NCBI RefSeq assembly: GCF_004362245.1
Contig: NZ_SNWM01000001.1
Coordinates: 868,001-932,000, forward strand
Length of the DNA stretch: 64,000 nt
Direction of reading: 5' to 3'
DNA from: Pedobacter duraquae
Lineage (GTDB): Bacteria; Bacteroidota; Bacteroidia; Sphingobacteriales; Sphingobacteriaceae
The translations under genes were made by a program, and so were the position numbers. How positions within the stretch are numbered: position 1 is the stretch's first letter; every line of letters starts with the position of its first letter. Below the pieces are notes generated by a model, which saw nothing but the letters and a program-made list of their open reading frames with translations, did not search any database and was not told the DNA's origin. Positions 14,377 through 23,427 of the stretch are shown piece after piece.

Positions 14377-15150
14377 TTAATAAGCAGGTAACTTCTGTCT
14401 TTTTCGAACGAAATAAAATAGTAGTATTATCGCCAGCGCCGCACTTGCGAATTTGGTTACATTCCCTACCCAGTCGGTAGCGGCGGTATCAGATATGACA
14501 AATACATTCCACATGGCATTGAGGGAAGCATGAAACACAAATCCACTCCAGATGGTAAAGCCATCCAACGCATCCAATATGGCAAAAACTATTGCTCCGA
14601 AAAAAGTAATTAAAAAGATTTGCGTTGCAACAGGTCCCGCTCCACCAGCACCCATCCAGTGGATCCATCCGAAAACAAGAGATTGAAGCATTACTGCGGC
14701 AAAATAATTCCAACCTAGTCTTTTCCTTGCTAACACAAATCCAAAACCACGGAATACCAGCTCTTCGGCAAGTGGAAAAACAAAAGCTAAGAAAAAGATG
14801 TCTCTTATGCTAATGTGATCGGATAATTTCCCTTGAAATGAAAACGCTATCCAGCAAGGTACGGTCGCAACCAGTGTCAACAAAGGCCCCTTGAATCCAT
14901 TCCAATGCAGCCCTAAGGAGCTAAAAAGTAACGTGTTCTTTTTTGGCAGCAACAATAGGGCAGCAAGCAGTACAAGTAAAACTGCTAGCAAATTATCCAG
15001 GAGCGAACCGCCGTATGGCATGGGCAATCCAGGTATCTTTAAGCCCAGGTATTTAAAGACATCTCTTATCTCTAACGCTAATACCAGCGCGAGGGGAACG
15101 ATAATTAAGGATAATAATTTTTTCAATTTTATTTTTTCAGTAGTTTCCAT
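14377..15150 (-). CDS. CPBP-family intramembrane glutamic protease
   Basis: 257 residues with about seven or eight membrane helices. The family motifs are present: E129-E130-L-V-F-R134 (motif 1), F-G-W-I-H164-W (motif 2) and [10 protein letters not shown] (motif 4). These proteins cleave prenylated or other membrane proteins and in bacteria often serve bacteriocin self-immunity or signalling. The gene precedes the DACNV gene by 51 bp, so the two may be one operon. Confidence 0.88.
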   Translation of the reverse strand: METTEKIKLKKLLSLIIVPLALVLALEIRDVFKYLGLKIPGLPMPYGGSLLDNLLAVLLVLLAALLLLPKKNTLLFSSLGLHWNGFKGPLLTLVATVPCWIAFSFQGKLSDHISIRDIFFLAFVFPLAEELVFRGFGFVLARKRLGWNYFAAVMLQSLVFGWIHWMGAGGAGPVATQIFLITFFGAIVFAILDALDGFTIWSGFVFHASLNAMWNVFVISDTAATDWVGNVTKFASAALAIILLFYFVRKRQKLPAY

Positions 15151-15333
15151 GCGTGACTTTTTTTAACAGCGCTTTAGTAGCCAAGAGATTTTCCGAAGCG
15201 TGTGTTAAAAACGATCACCCGGCCATTAAAGAAAATTAATAACAAGACGAATGATCCTGCGGAATGGTTGCATACCGCAAAGACAATTTTCCCCTACCGC
15301 ATGGGCAAGGCTGAACAATTTTAGGCTCAGATA

Positions 15334-16764
15334 TCATAGCTGTTCAATTGTCTTACTACGCCTGTAAAACCCAATCAACAGAGCTATAATACCTAAAAAC
15401 CAGAATGTGAGCGTACCGATCAAAATCTGGTTAGCCGAACATGGAGGGGCCAATGCGTCAAATACCGGAAAGTTTTTGAATTCACTTTGCGCAAAACTAC
15501 CACCGTTAAATTCCCTGGTATATAGAAAGTCGCGCCACTGATTTCTGTACTTAATTATCCGTTTTTTAAATTCCAGGTTTTCCGACATACCTGTGCCGGC
15601 TATACTATTTTGGAGTTCCTGCATGGTTGTTACTGGATTAATGATTATTAACCTGGCTAACAAAACATTTCCTTTCTGGATCTCAGCATCCAGCCCGGCA
15701 CTTTCACGCAACACCTTCTGCTCCTTAATATGGTTATAAGCAGCGAAAAAATAGTTATTCTGATTCGTGGTGTCTTTTAGTGGATTATAGAACTTCATAT
15801 AATGAGGGTGAGTTCTTGCAAAGGAGCCGATAAGGGTTGCAGGTTTTGTTTCCCAGACTTGCCAGCTGACATGCCGTTCGTAGGCTGCTAGATCTGTCCG
15901 CATAGGTACAGGATTTATCAGGTCTACATAGATATTTGTGATTGCTGGTATAAGAATGGCAAAAAACAACCATACACCAGTTAAAAACAGGGCTGTGACT
16001 GATGAACTTTTCCTGAACCAAATTGCGGCATAACATACACTAAACCAAAAAAACAAATATGCTATTATGCAGGTAATCCAGCAAAGCATATCTGATGTTT
16101 GCAGTGCAGATCCCTTTGCCAGTAGAATTGCAGGAATATGCAATAAGATAATCATCAGAAAAACCACAAGTACTCTAAAAATCAATTTGTAGATAACAAT
16201 ATGATGGATGTTAGCGCCTTGTAAAAGAAGTAATGCAAATACGCCATTTTCTTTTTCCTGGGAAAGGACATTATAACAAATGGATATGACTAGTAACGGA
16301 ATTAAAAGGACAAGTACAAAAGAGAGATCAAAGTTACCCTCATAGAGTAATGTTGGATTAGAAATCTCCGTTTGTGGATCCATGAAAACGATATGGCGTT
16401 TAATACGTTCGTAGTATGGGCTGATATCCCGAAGTCCGATGGCAAGCGCTGCAAGTGATTTGGGATAATTCACTGCATTTTGCGGCAGTCTGTAATCCAC
16501 CACAGCGGGGTCGCCAGCATGTATTGCTTGTGCTTTTTTTTCAACACTTGCTGAATCGCCAAAAGCACGTAAAGCCTCGGCGTAGTCTCTTTGGTACGAC
16601 CTGTTGAGACTATCAAGTACAATGAGCTGTTTGCCTATAACCCTATTTCCTGAGTAGATACTATAAGTACCCAGTATCAGGAAAAACAGCAAACTAAAGG
16701 GCATGATGCGCTGCCGGAAAAATTGCTGATATTCAAATTTCAAAACTGTGAGAAAGACATTCAT
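15334..16764 (-). CDS. ABC-2 transporter permease (DUF3526 type)
   Basis: 476 residues. One membrane segment lies near the N-terminus (F-S-L-L-F-F-L-I-L-G-T-Y), then a periplasmic domain of about 130 residues, then five more helices starting with F-V-L-V-L-L-I-P-L-L-V-I. Q-E-K-E-N-G-V-F-A-L-L-L-L-Q-G follows helix 2 as usual for NosY-like ABC-2 permeases. It ends with a final helix I-L-I-G-T-L-T-F-W-F-L-G. The gene starts 1 bp after the paralogous permease and 3' of the ATPase gene, so the three form one exporter operon. The substrate is unknown. Confidence 0.85.
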   Translation of the reverse strand: MNVFLTVLKFEYQQFFRQRIMPFSLLFFLILGTYSIYSGNRVIGKQLIVLDSLNRSYQRDYAEALRAFGDSASVEKKAQAIHAGDPAVVDYRLPQNAVNYPKSLAALAIGLRDISPYYERIKRHIVFMDPQTEISNPTLLYEGNFDLSFVLVLLIPLLVISICYNVLSQEKENGVFALLLLQGANIHHIVIYKLIFRVLVVFLMIILLHIPAILLAKGSALQTSDMLCWITCIIAYLFFWFSVCYAAIWFRKSSSVTALFLTGVWLFFAILIPAITNIYVDLINPVPMRTDLAAYERHVSWQVWETKPATLIGSFARTHPHYMKFYNPLKDTTNQNNYFFAAYNHIKEQKVLRESAGLDAEIQKGNVLLARLIIINPVTTMQELQNSIAGTGMSENLEFKKRIIKYRNQWRDFLYTREFNGGSFAQSEFKNFPVFDALAPPCSANQILIGTLTFWFLGIIALLIGFYRRSKTIEQL

Positions 16765-16765
16765 T

Positions 16766-18181
16766 TTAAGAGACTTTTAGGTATTTAGCAGTTAAGTTTA
16801 GTATCAGAATAATTGATAGAAACCAAAATAAAAGAGCAGATAACGATAAGAGATGCTTTTTAACGGGCCACGTAGCCGAAGGCTCTAGATAATCAAACTT
16901 TTTAATTTTCTTGAAGAAGATCGGAAAATCCTTGGGATCCATTTTTCCCTGTTGTTCTTTGAAATTAAGCGTGGCCATGAATTCATTCCTGTACTGCTGG
17001 GCCTGTTCAAAAAAATCTAGGTGATGTAAAAAATCTGTGCCTGCGAATGACATTGATAACTGTTTAATGCTAATGACAGGATCAAGAATGCCGAACATGT
17101 CCTGAAGTCCCTGTTGCGCATTGATGTGATCTGTTACCGGTGCCGAATATTTTTTAAAAAGCATCAGGTTGTAGTCTTCTCCATATTGCAATTGTAAACC
17201 GTCGCGTTTCGATGGATTAAGTTGCTGGATACTATCCAGATGATACCGCTTGATTAGCTCTTGATCAAAGTTCTCAGCTCTCTGAATGTAATTGCCATCT
17301 TTATTAATCCCCTTGGAGAAACCACGTTGCATCGACCGGTTAAAATCATAGCGTGTTGGCAGTTTGTAAGCATGATCAGCAACTGCAGCGCCGATTCTTG
17401 GAAGCAATACACAAAATAGCACCCAGATACCCAAAGTTTTTAATAAGGCCGATTTAGAGCTCCCGCTCCAGGCCGACAAGCATACTACAATTCCTGTAAT
17501 CACAGAAAAATAGAGCAGGTAAACGATCATGAACATCAACAATCTTGAAAATAAATTGGTTGATCCACCTGCTATTAGCAAGTTCAACAACATCAATACA
17601 AAGACAGGCAAAATAGCCAGCAACACAAGACCATAAATCCCGGAAAACTTTCCCCAAACCAGCTCTTTTTTATTGATCCCCTGGATCAGGATCAACTTTA
17701 GGGTTTGTTGTTCCCGCTCAGCTGTTATTGTTGAAAAACCAATAAATATAATCAGCAATGGAAAGAACAATTGTAAGATCAGAGCGATGCTCAATTGTCC
17801 AAATCGCATGGAGGCATCCCGATCCTGGATAGCTGCGTAATTTATTTCATGTTGTTTATGGGCCTCCACCTGATATGTATTTCCTGTGAAGGCAACCAAT
17901 CCGGGATCGTACAACACCAGCAAGCTAAATGGTTTAAAAAGATAAGTTCCAAAATGCGCGGCAGCATGAGGATTGTGCTGTTGCTCTTCGAGTTCATGCC
18001 GAAAAAATGCATTCGCATTTAACTGAGTCTTCTCGATCTGGGAATAGTTCTTAAAACCTGCGAACGCTGCTGTAATCAATAATGCACAGAGTATAAAAAG
18101 CAGCGTAACGAAGATTCGGTCCCGGAACGACGAAACTATTTCCTTCCTTGCAACCGTATAAATATTTCTTAAGGATATCAT
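16766..18181 (-). CDS. ABC-2 transporter permease (DUF3526 type)
   Basis: 471 residues with the same layout as its downstream neighbour: an N-terminal helix F-V-T-L-L-F-I-L-C-A-L-L-I, an extracytoplasmic region, then a helix bundle from I-A-L-I-L-Q-L-F-F-P-L-L-I-I-F-I-G with the motif T-A-E-R-E-Q-Q-T-L-K-L-I-L-I-Q-G. A second extracytoplasmic region lies between about 290 and 440, before the last helix. The two permeases probably form a heterodimer. The start overlaps the ATPase gene by 4 bases. Confidence 0.85.
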   Translation of the reverse strand: MISLRNIYTVARKEIVSSFRDRIFVTLLFILCALLITAAFAGFKNYSQIEKTQLNANAFFRHELEEQQHNPHAAAHFGTYLFKPFSLLVLYDPGLVAFTGNTYQVEAHKQHEINYAAIQDRDASMRFGQLSIALILQLFFPLLIIFIGFSTITAEREQQTLKLILIQGINKKELVWGKFSGIYGLVLLAILPVFVLMLLNLLIAGGSTNLFSRLLMFMIVYLLYFSVITGIVVCLSAWSGSSKSALLKTLGIWVLFCVLLPRIGAAVADHAYKLPTRYDFNRSMQRGFSKGINKDGNYIQRAENFDQELIKRYHLDSIQQLNPSKRDGLQLQYGEDYNLMLFKKYSAPVTDHINAQQGLQDMFGILDPVISIKQLSMSFAGTDFLHHLDFFEQAQQYRNEFMATLNFKEQQGKMDPKDFPIFFKKIKKFDYLEPSATWPVKKHLLSLSALLFWFLSIILILNLTAKYLKVS

Positions 18182-18873
18182 ATCGTTTCGAGATATAATT
18201 TCTGTAAATCGATCGCATTCAAATCACCTGCAGGAATTTGGTGCGCAAGTTCTCCCTGACGCATAATTCCGATTGTAGTACCGACGTTTACAGCATTGAA
18301 AATATCGTGAGTTGCCATTAAAATGGCCTTTCCCTCTTCCCTAAGTTTATGTATTATGGTAGTAAACTCATTCGTTGCTTTAGGATCCAGACCCGAAGTG
18401 GGCTCGTCCATAAATAGTACATCAGCATTTTTCGCTAATGCGATAGCTATACCTACCTTCTGCCGCATGCCTTTGGAATAACCGGCCAGCCTTTTGTCGA
18501 ATGCATCTGACTGCAGACCTACTTCTGTTAAAAAGAATTCCAATTCTTTTTTTGAATATCTGAAACCTGCAAGTCTGCTAAAAAAGTCGAGGTTTTCCAG
18601 ACTCGATAGATTTCCATATAGGTTGACCACCTCTGGAATATAAGCGAGAAATTTATTTGTAGTCTGTTGTTCCGGTTTCACCACGATTCCGTTAATTCTA
18701 GCTTCCCCTGAAGTCGCATTTATAAATCCGAGAAACAAGTTAATAGTGGTGGTTTTGCCGGCACCGTTCTGCCCGAGCAGGCAGAAGATTTCACCTCTCT
18801 GGATAGTTAAGTTTAAGTTTTTGAGCGCATGATACTGCCCATAAGATTTGTTTAAATCTACAGCTTGAAGCAT
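18178..18873 (-). CDS. ABC transporter ATP-binding protein
   Basis: 231 residues. Walker A is G-Q-N-G-A-G-K-T-T at 34-42, the signature loop is Y-S-K-G-M at 132-136, Walker B is D-V-L-F-M-D-E-P at 151-158, and the switch histidine is in A-T-H-D at 187-190. The signature Y-S-K-G-M-R-Q-K is typical of ABC-2 exporters such as NosF-like ATPases. It drives the two DUF3526 permeases, with which it overlaps or abuts. Upstream lies a small CxxC membrane-protein gene, with a 7-bp stem hairpin (18904-18923) in the 77-bp gap. Confidence 0.92.
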   Translation of the reverse strand: MLQAVDLNKSYGQYHALKNLNLTIQRGEIFCLLGQNGAGKTTTINLFLGFINATSGEARINGIVVKPEQQTTNKFLAYIPEVVNLYGNLSSLENLDFFSRLAGFRYSKKELEFFLTEVGLQSDAFDKRLAGYSKGMRQKVGIAIALAKNADVLFMDEPTSGLDPKATNEFTTIIHKLREEGKAILMATHDIFNAVNVGTTIGIMRQGELAHQIPAGDLNAIDLQKLYLETI

Positions 18874-18950
18874 AATAAGAAATTAATAAAGATTAGCTAA
18901 CCACACATGCCGTTTTGCATGTGCCCATTTAAGAAAAAAGACAATTAAAA

Positions 18951-19313
18951 TTATCCTAACAGTATAGGAGGGCCTTTATTAATTAAACAAAAAAACCAAC
19001 GGTCAATTGTTTGACTTATGCAAAAAGTGATTGATACGGAACGGCATTTTTCTATTAAAAACACCAAAATCAAAGTAGATAAGAAAATCTCATCAACCAC
19101 CCTATTTATATAATAATCACAAATAGAACAGGCTGAATGAACATCGACGGCCTGTAATCCAGAATTATTTTTGGATGACCTGACTTTTTCATGATGATGA
19201 AAAAATTGATTGACAGCTATAGTCAACATTAACATAAAAAGGAAGCCAGCTACCAGCTGTTTTGCTATGCACTTCGATTCCTGATATGTTAATCTATTTT
19301 TCAATTGCATCAA
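18951..19313 (-). CDS. Small CxxC membrane protein, DUF2946-like
   Basis: 120 residues. One membrane segment A-G-F-L-F-M-L-M-L-T-I-A-V (about 22-36) is followed by F-H-H-H-E, a C-S-I-C pair at about 62-65 in D-V-H-S-A-C-S-I-C-D-Y-Y, a second hydrophobic stretch L-S-T-L-I-L-V-F-L-I, and the ending I-N-K-G-P-P. The combination of histidines, CxxC and terminal (K/R)GPP also occurs in the divergent gene at 19469. It recalls DUF2946 proteins found with copper-related TonB receptors. It may bind or relay a metal ion in the periplasm. The family call is by eye only. Confidence 0.6.
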   Translation of the reverse strand: MMQLKNRLTYQESKCIAKQLVAGFLFMLMLTIAVNQFFHHHEKVRSSKNNSGLQAVDVHSACSICDYYINRVVDEIFLSTLILVFLIEKCRSVSITFCISQTIDRWFFCLINKGPPILLG

Positions 19314-19468
19314 AGTTGCAAATTTAAATTAGATAAATACTATATTAAAAAAAATCATTTCAAGTCTTGGTTTAACAGGTGTTTCCAAATCGAAGAGTCG
19401 AATGACTCATCCATAAAAATATGAACAGTAGGTTGTGCTATTGATTATTTATATGCAACTTTGTAGCA

Positions 19469-19819
19469 TTGGCAAAGCAATTTACATATCCAGAAGCATC
19501 AGGACGGATAGCCCTTATATTGGGCTGTTTACTTTTCCTAATTAATTCTATTACGATGAATTATCACGGACATCAGCGGTATGGCGTCAGGCAAAATACT
19601 GCTAAGTCTTGCCTTACCGAGAAGTGTACATTTTGTGCATTGGCTGCCAATGCCATGCAAGGCGACAGAATCGATCTGCAGCGTAGCGGAATAAACATAC
19701 TCCGCCCCTTACTGATGACCATGCGTATTCATTATTTCGCAAGCTCCATCAAACCTGAATTGCCCGCTTGTGTCAACAGGGGTCCACCAACTTTATACCA
19801 GGATAACATAAGCGCCTAG
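19469..19819 (+). CDS. Small CxxC membrane protein, DUF2946-like
   Basis: 116 residues if the TTG at 19469 is the start; no in-frame ATG lies between the upstream stop and the membrane segment, and ATG 19556 would remove it. The membrane segment is I-A-L-I-L-G-C-L-L-F-L-I (about 13-26). Y-H-G-H-Q, the C-T-F-C pair at about 53-56 and V-N-R-G-P-P near the end follow. It appears to be a diverged paralogue of the gene at 18951, which it faces across 155 bp. The TonB-receptor gene follows after about 130 bp. Possibly a periplasm-facing metal-binding protein. Confidence 0.5.
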   Translation: MAKQFTYPEASGRIALILGCLLFLINSITMNYHGHQRYGVRQNTAKSCLTEKCTFCALAANAMQGDRIDLQRSGINILRPLLMTMRIHYFASSIKPELPACVNRGPPTLYQDNISA

Positions 19820-19952
19820 CTTAAGCTACCCGGCCTTCTATATTTTCTAATTTACTTCTGGCATACGCCAGGCTATCCATTTCTTGCAAAAGGGAATTAT
19901 CTATTCCCTGATAGCGAGCTGTCCATACCATATCAAAAATAATCCTTTTAAA

Positions 19953-22145
19953 ATGTATAAAAAGCTTTACCTCTTAGTAATTATCTCTATTATCATACAC
20001 GGCACTGCCTATGCGCAGAGCGCAAGAAAAACTATAGCAGTTGACACTGCTTCACATACAAATAAATTAAATGAGGTGCATATTAAGGCACGAAAAAGCG
20101 CAAAAATAAGAAAGGACACAATTTCTGCCAGCCTAAAATTAGATCTGCCCATACTGCAAATTCCGCAAAATGTGATTAGTGTTTCTTCAGCATTATTGCA
20201 ACAACAGGGAACATTGGAACTTAAAGATGCAGCGAGAAATGCGAGCGGCGTTTATTTTGGTTACAACAGCACTCCTTTTGATAATTCAGCGGTATTGCAG
20301 ATACGCGGTTTTCAAGGCTTTACTACACTTAATGGTATGTCCAGAAGATTTAGTTACGGCGCTTCCATTGACGATGAAGCGCTAATTGAAAATGTCGAGT
20401 TTGTGAAGGGGCCTGCAGGTTTTCTGAATGCTAACGCTGAGCCTGGTGGCTCCGTTAACATTGTTACCAAAACACCGGCACAGCAGCACCTCAATGTGGT
20501 GCAGACAGCCGGAAGTTTCGGTTTATACCGCATTGCGGTGGATGCGGGATCTGCGGTCAAGCCACGCGGTTTCTCTGCCAGATTTAATGTCGCCTATCAA
20601 CATAAAGATTCATATCTGGACTTCCTTAAAACTGAAAAGTATGTGGTAGCTCCCATTTTGCAGTACAATTTCAGTCCTGGAACATTTGTACTGGCCGAAT
20701 ACAACCTTGTAAGAGGTGAAGCAAAAAATGGAGCGTCTATCAACAAATTCAGGAATCAGGATGATGCTCTAAAAGATGCCATCAGACTAAACTACAGCGA
20801 CGCTCCAGGTCTTCCAAAAAGTTTTGCGCAAAATGAAACAGGCAGATTCGTGATCAAGCACAAATTTAGTGATAACTGGCAAATCACCAGTCAGACTTCT
20901 TATCTTTCAGCGCCTTACCAAACCTGGTATATGACCTCAAAGGGTAGCGCGGTAAATTTTGACACAAGGGGCAACACCCTTCGCCGGGCCAGCTATACCA
21001 TCGGAAATGGGAACACTGTAAATTCCCAGTTATTTATCAATGGTAAATTGAGCACAGGCTCTGTTAAACACCAGCTTCTTTTTGGTGCGGAATATACCAA
21101 TAGCAAAGACTCTATATCATTAAATAATGGTAAGGTAGAGTTTGCCTACAATAAGAATACGTATATAAATAGTGTTGATCCCGCGCTTGTACGTCAAACC
21201 ACCAGAACAGTTAAGATCAACAATAATACTTTTCTGAAATCCGGTTTTCTCTATGATAACATCACCTTACAAAACAAATTATTACTGACACTCGGCGCAA
21301 GATATACCATGTACGACAACGACCGGTTCAACACAACCGCCAGGGGTGCTCAGCCTGTTAAGGCATTTAAACAGCATGCAGTGACACCTAGGGCCGCTTT
21401 GACATTTCTTGCTGATAGTGCAACGTCGGTATTCCTTTTATTTGACCAGTCGTTTGTTCCACAAAGCGGTCTGTTAGCTACAGCAACGGATCCGATAACA
21501 AAAGAAGTAAGTTCTTCATCTGCAGCTGACCCACAACGTGGGAATGACCTTGAGCTTGGGCTTAAGCGAAATTGGTTTCAATCTCGGCTGCTAACAACGA
21601 TGAATGGCTTTCATACTACAAAAACGAATGTGCTGGTTACAGATTATGAGCATGCCGGCTATGTAAAACAAATTGGAGAGGTGACCAGCAATGGAGTAGA
21701 GGTCGATGTTATTGGTAATATCACAGATAAATTTTCAATCTCCACCAATTACACTTTTGTAAAGGCGAGGATCACAAAAGACGTGGATGAGGAGCAACTA
21801 GGCAAAGAACTTTCTCAAACTCCCCAACAGATCTTAAACACATGGATGCAATACAGCATCCCTTTGCAAAACATGGCAAGCGTTGCATTCAGCATTGGAC
21901 AGGTTACACAACTTAAAAGGAGTACTTCAGAAACTCACGAGTATATTCCAAATTTCACCAAATTTGATGCAGGTATAAGTTATACTACCGACAGGTATTT
22001 CCTACGTTTGTTGGCTGATAATTTAACCGGTAAACGCTACATGTCATCAGGTGATATACTACTGAATGATACCGGTGGAAAAAATTACTATTTTATCGAA
22101 GGGGAACCCTTCAATATCAAAGTTTCTGCAGGTATTAAGTTTTAA
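19953..22145 (+). CDS. TonB-dependent siderophore-type receptor
   Basis: 730 residues from ATG 19953 (M-Y-K-K-L-Y-L-L-V-I-I-S-I-I-I), which gives a clean signal peptide ending G-T-A-Y-A-Q; an upstream in-frame start at 19884 is unlikely. The plug domain spans about 50-190, with I-P-Q-N-V-I-S-V, L-Q-I-R-G-F and V-E-F-V-K-G-P-A-G-F-L. A 22-strand barrel follows, ending V-S-A-G-I-K-F with a terminal aromatic. There is no SusD partner and no carboxypeptidase-like extension. It resembles FhuA/FoxA-type ferric-siderophore receptors; a copper or other metallophore is also possible given the CxxC neighbours. A 13-bp-stem terminator follows. Confidence 0.88.
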   Translation: MYKKLYLLVIISIIIHGTAYAQSARKTIAVDTASHTNKLNEVHIKARKSAKIRKDTISASLKLDLPILQIPQNVISVSSALLQQQGTLELKDAARNASGVYFGYNSTPFDNSAVLQIRGFQGFTTLNGMSRRFSYGASIDDEALIENVEFVKGPAGFLNANAEPGGSVNIVTKTPAQQHLNVVQTAGSFGLYRIAVDAGSAVKPRGFSARFNVAYQHKDSYLDFLKTEKYVVAPILQYNFSPGTFVLAEYNLVRGEAKNGASINKFRNQDDALKDAIRLNYSDAPGLPKSFAQNETGRFVIKHKFSDNWQITSQTSYLSAPYQTWYMTSKGSAVNFDTRGNTLRRASYTIGNGNTVNSQLFINGKLSTGSVKHQLLFGAEYTNSKDSISLNNGKVEFAYNKNTYINSVDPALVRQTTRTVKINNNTFLKSGFLYDNITLQNKLLLTLGARYTMYDNDRFNTTARGAQPVKAFKQHAVTPRAALTFLADSATSVFLLFDQSFVPQSGLLATATDPITKEVSSSSAADPQRGNDLELGLKRNWFQSRLLTTMNGFHTTKTNVLVTDYEHAGYVKQIGEVTSNGVEVDVIGNITDKFSISTNYTFVKARITKDVDEEQLGKELSQTPQQILNTWMQYSIPLQNMASVAFSIGQVTQLKRSTSETHEYIPNFTKFDAGISYTTDRYFLRLLADNLTGKRYMSSGDILLNDTGGKNYYFIEGEPFNIKVSAGIKF

Positions 22146-22165
22146 GAGCCGTTTCAACAACATGC

Positions 22166-22207
22166 ACAGGTGAAAAGACAGGAAGCATCTATCTTTTCAC
22201 CTGTTTT
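22166..22207 (+). terminator. Intrinsic terminator of the siderophore-type receptor gene
   Basis: Perfect 13-bp stem ACAGGTGAAAAGA (22166-22178) with TCTTTTCACCTGT (22192-22204) and a 13-base loop, followed by T4. It lies 21 bp after the stop codon of the receptor gene. Confidence 0.85.
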
Positions 22208-22266
22208 AATAACGGCTTTACACCGAACATTTTAACTTTACATCTTATCAGAATAAAAAATCACAC

Positions 22267-22839
22267 ATGACTTTTGACACATTAGCAGATTATCTGTTAG
22301 AAAAAGCTCTTTTCACCAATGAAGATCTCGTACTGATCAAGTCCTATGCGGTGATGAAACGTGTTACAAAAAGAGATTTTATTTTCAAAACCGGTGAGAT
22401 TTGCAAACACATGATATTCGTTTCAAAAGGACTTTTACGACTATTTAGAGTAGACGACAACGGTAATGATTATATCATTAGATTTGCATCTGAAACGAGC
22501 TGGATGAGTGAGCGGGAGAGTTATTTAACGGGACAACCTTCTAATTACAGTATCGAGGCGATTGAAAACAGTGAAGTTTTAATTTGGAAAAAGGAAGATT
22601 TCCGATATTTGTTAGATCAAATACCTGCGTTAAAAGTAGTGATGAAAAGTCTCCTGGAAAAAAATCAAATTGCAACTCAGCATCGTGTATTCACTTCTAT
22701 GAGCAGTTCTGCCGAAGAAAAGTATCGACAATTTATAGAAACTCAACCGGGAATTTTTAATCGTCTGCCGCTACACATGGTTGCCTCTTATCTGGGCCTG
22801 AGCAGAAAAACACTTAGTCGTATTCGAAATACAAGTTAA
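22267..22839 (+). CDS. Crp/Fnr-family transcriptional regulator
   Basis: 190 residues. An N-terminal cyclic-nucleotide-binding-like beta barrel (I-F-K-T-G-E-I-C-K-H-M-I-F-V-S-K-G-L-L-R-L-F) is followed by a long dimer helix and a C-terminal helix-turn-helix P-L-H-M-V-A-S-Y-L-G-L-S-R-K-T-L-S-R-I-R. The arginine/serine pair that binds cAMP in true Crp is not evident, as is usual in this Bacteroidota group. Target genes unknown. The VOC gene follows 94 bp downstream and may be regulated by it. Confidence 0.88.
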   Translation: MTFDTLADYLLEKALFTNEDLVLIKSYAVMKRVTKRDFIFKTGEICKHMIFVSKGLLRLFRVDDNGNDYIIRFASETSWMSERESYLTGQPSNYSIEAIENSEVLIWKKEDFRYLLDQIPALKVVMKSLLEKNQIATQHRVFTSMSSSAEEKYRQFIETQPGIFNRLPLHMVASYLGLSRKTLSRIRNTS

Positions 22840-22933
22840 AAGATGAACTCAGGATTACAGTATTAGTGACAAATGTCCTCATTGCGTCGTGTAATTTTCT
22901 CTTCTTTTGTAACTCACAATTTATCTTTTGACT

Positions 22934-23302
22934 ATGCAAATAAAATTAGGTTCCATAATTCTTTTCGTTAAGAGTGTTGATCAATTAAAAAAATTCTATA
23001 CAGATATATTTAAGTTTGAAGTTATCGAAGATTTGGGAGAAGAATGGATACTATTAAATGCTGGGGGCTGTACTCTAGGCCTGCATAAAATTGGCGACCA
23101 GTACATTAACAACGAAGATTCAAAGCAAGAAAACAATACTAAAATTGTTTTCGAGACTGATACTATCGCTGAACTTCGAAATTCCTTATTGATCCAAAAT
23201 GTAGTGATAGGAGAAATTAAAACTTTTGAAAACTATGACTATTGGATTTGTGACGGGGAGGATCCCGAGGGCAATATATTTCAGTTAATGCAAAAGAAAT
23301 AA
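22934..23302 (+). CDS. VOC family protein
   Basis: 122 residues from ATG 22934 (M-Q-I-K-L-G-S-I-I-L-F-V-K-S-V). A TTG two codons earlier is less likely. It is a single glyoxalase-fold module: first strand as above, F-Y-T-D-I-F-K-F-E-V-I-E-D-L-G, L-N-A-G-G-C-T-L-G-L-H and the last strand D-P-E-G-N-I-F-Q-L-M. It has no relation by sequence to the VOC gene at 2040 beyond the fold. Substrate unknown. A bidirectional terminator follows. Confidence 0.85.
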   Translation: MQIKLGSIILFVKSVDQLKKFYTDIFKFEVIEDLGEEWILLNAGGCTLGLHKIGDQYINNEDSKQENNTKIVFETDTIAELRNSLLIQNVVIGEIKTFENYDYWICDGEDPEGNIFQLMQKK

Positions 23303-23375
23303 TAAGCGTGTTAACATCATTCTATGCCAATTTTTCGAAGGATCAATAATCTAATATCCTTTTTTAGCCTGCTAT

Positions 23376-23413
23376 AAAAAAGGGTTGTCATTCATAATGG
23401 CAACCCTTTTTTT
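23376..23413. terminator. Bidirectional intrinsic terminator
   Basis: GGGTTG (23382-23387) and CAACCC (23401-23406) with an inner CATT/AATG extension. It is flanked by A6 on the left and T7 on the right, so it can end transcription from the plus-strand VOC gene and from the minus-strand metallophosphatase gene. Confidence 0.88.
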
Positions 23414-23427
23414 ACCTAAGCAGCTTA

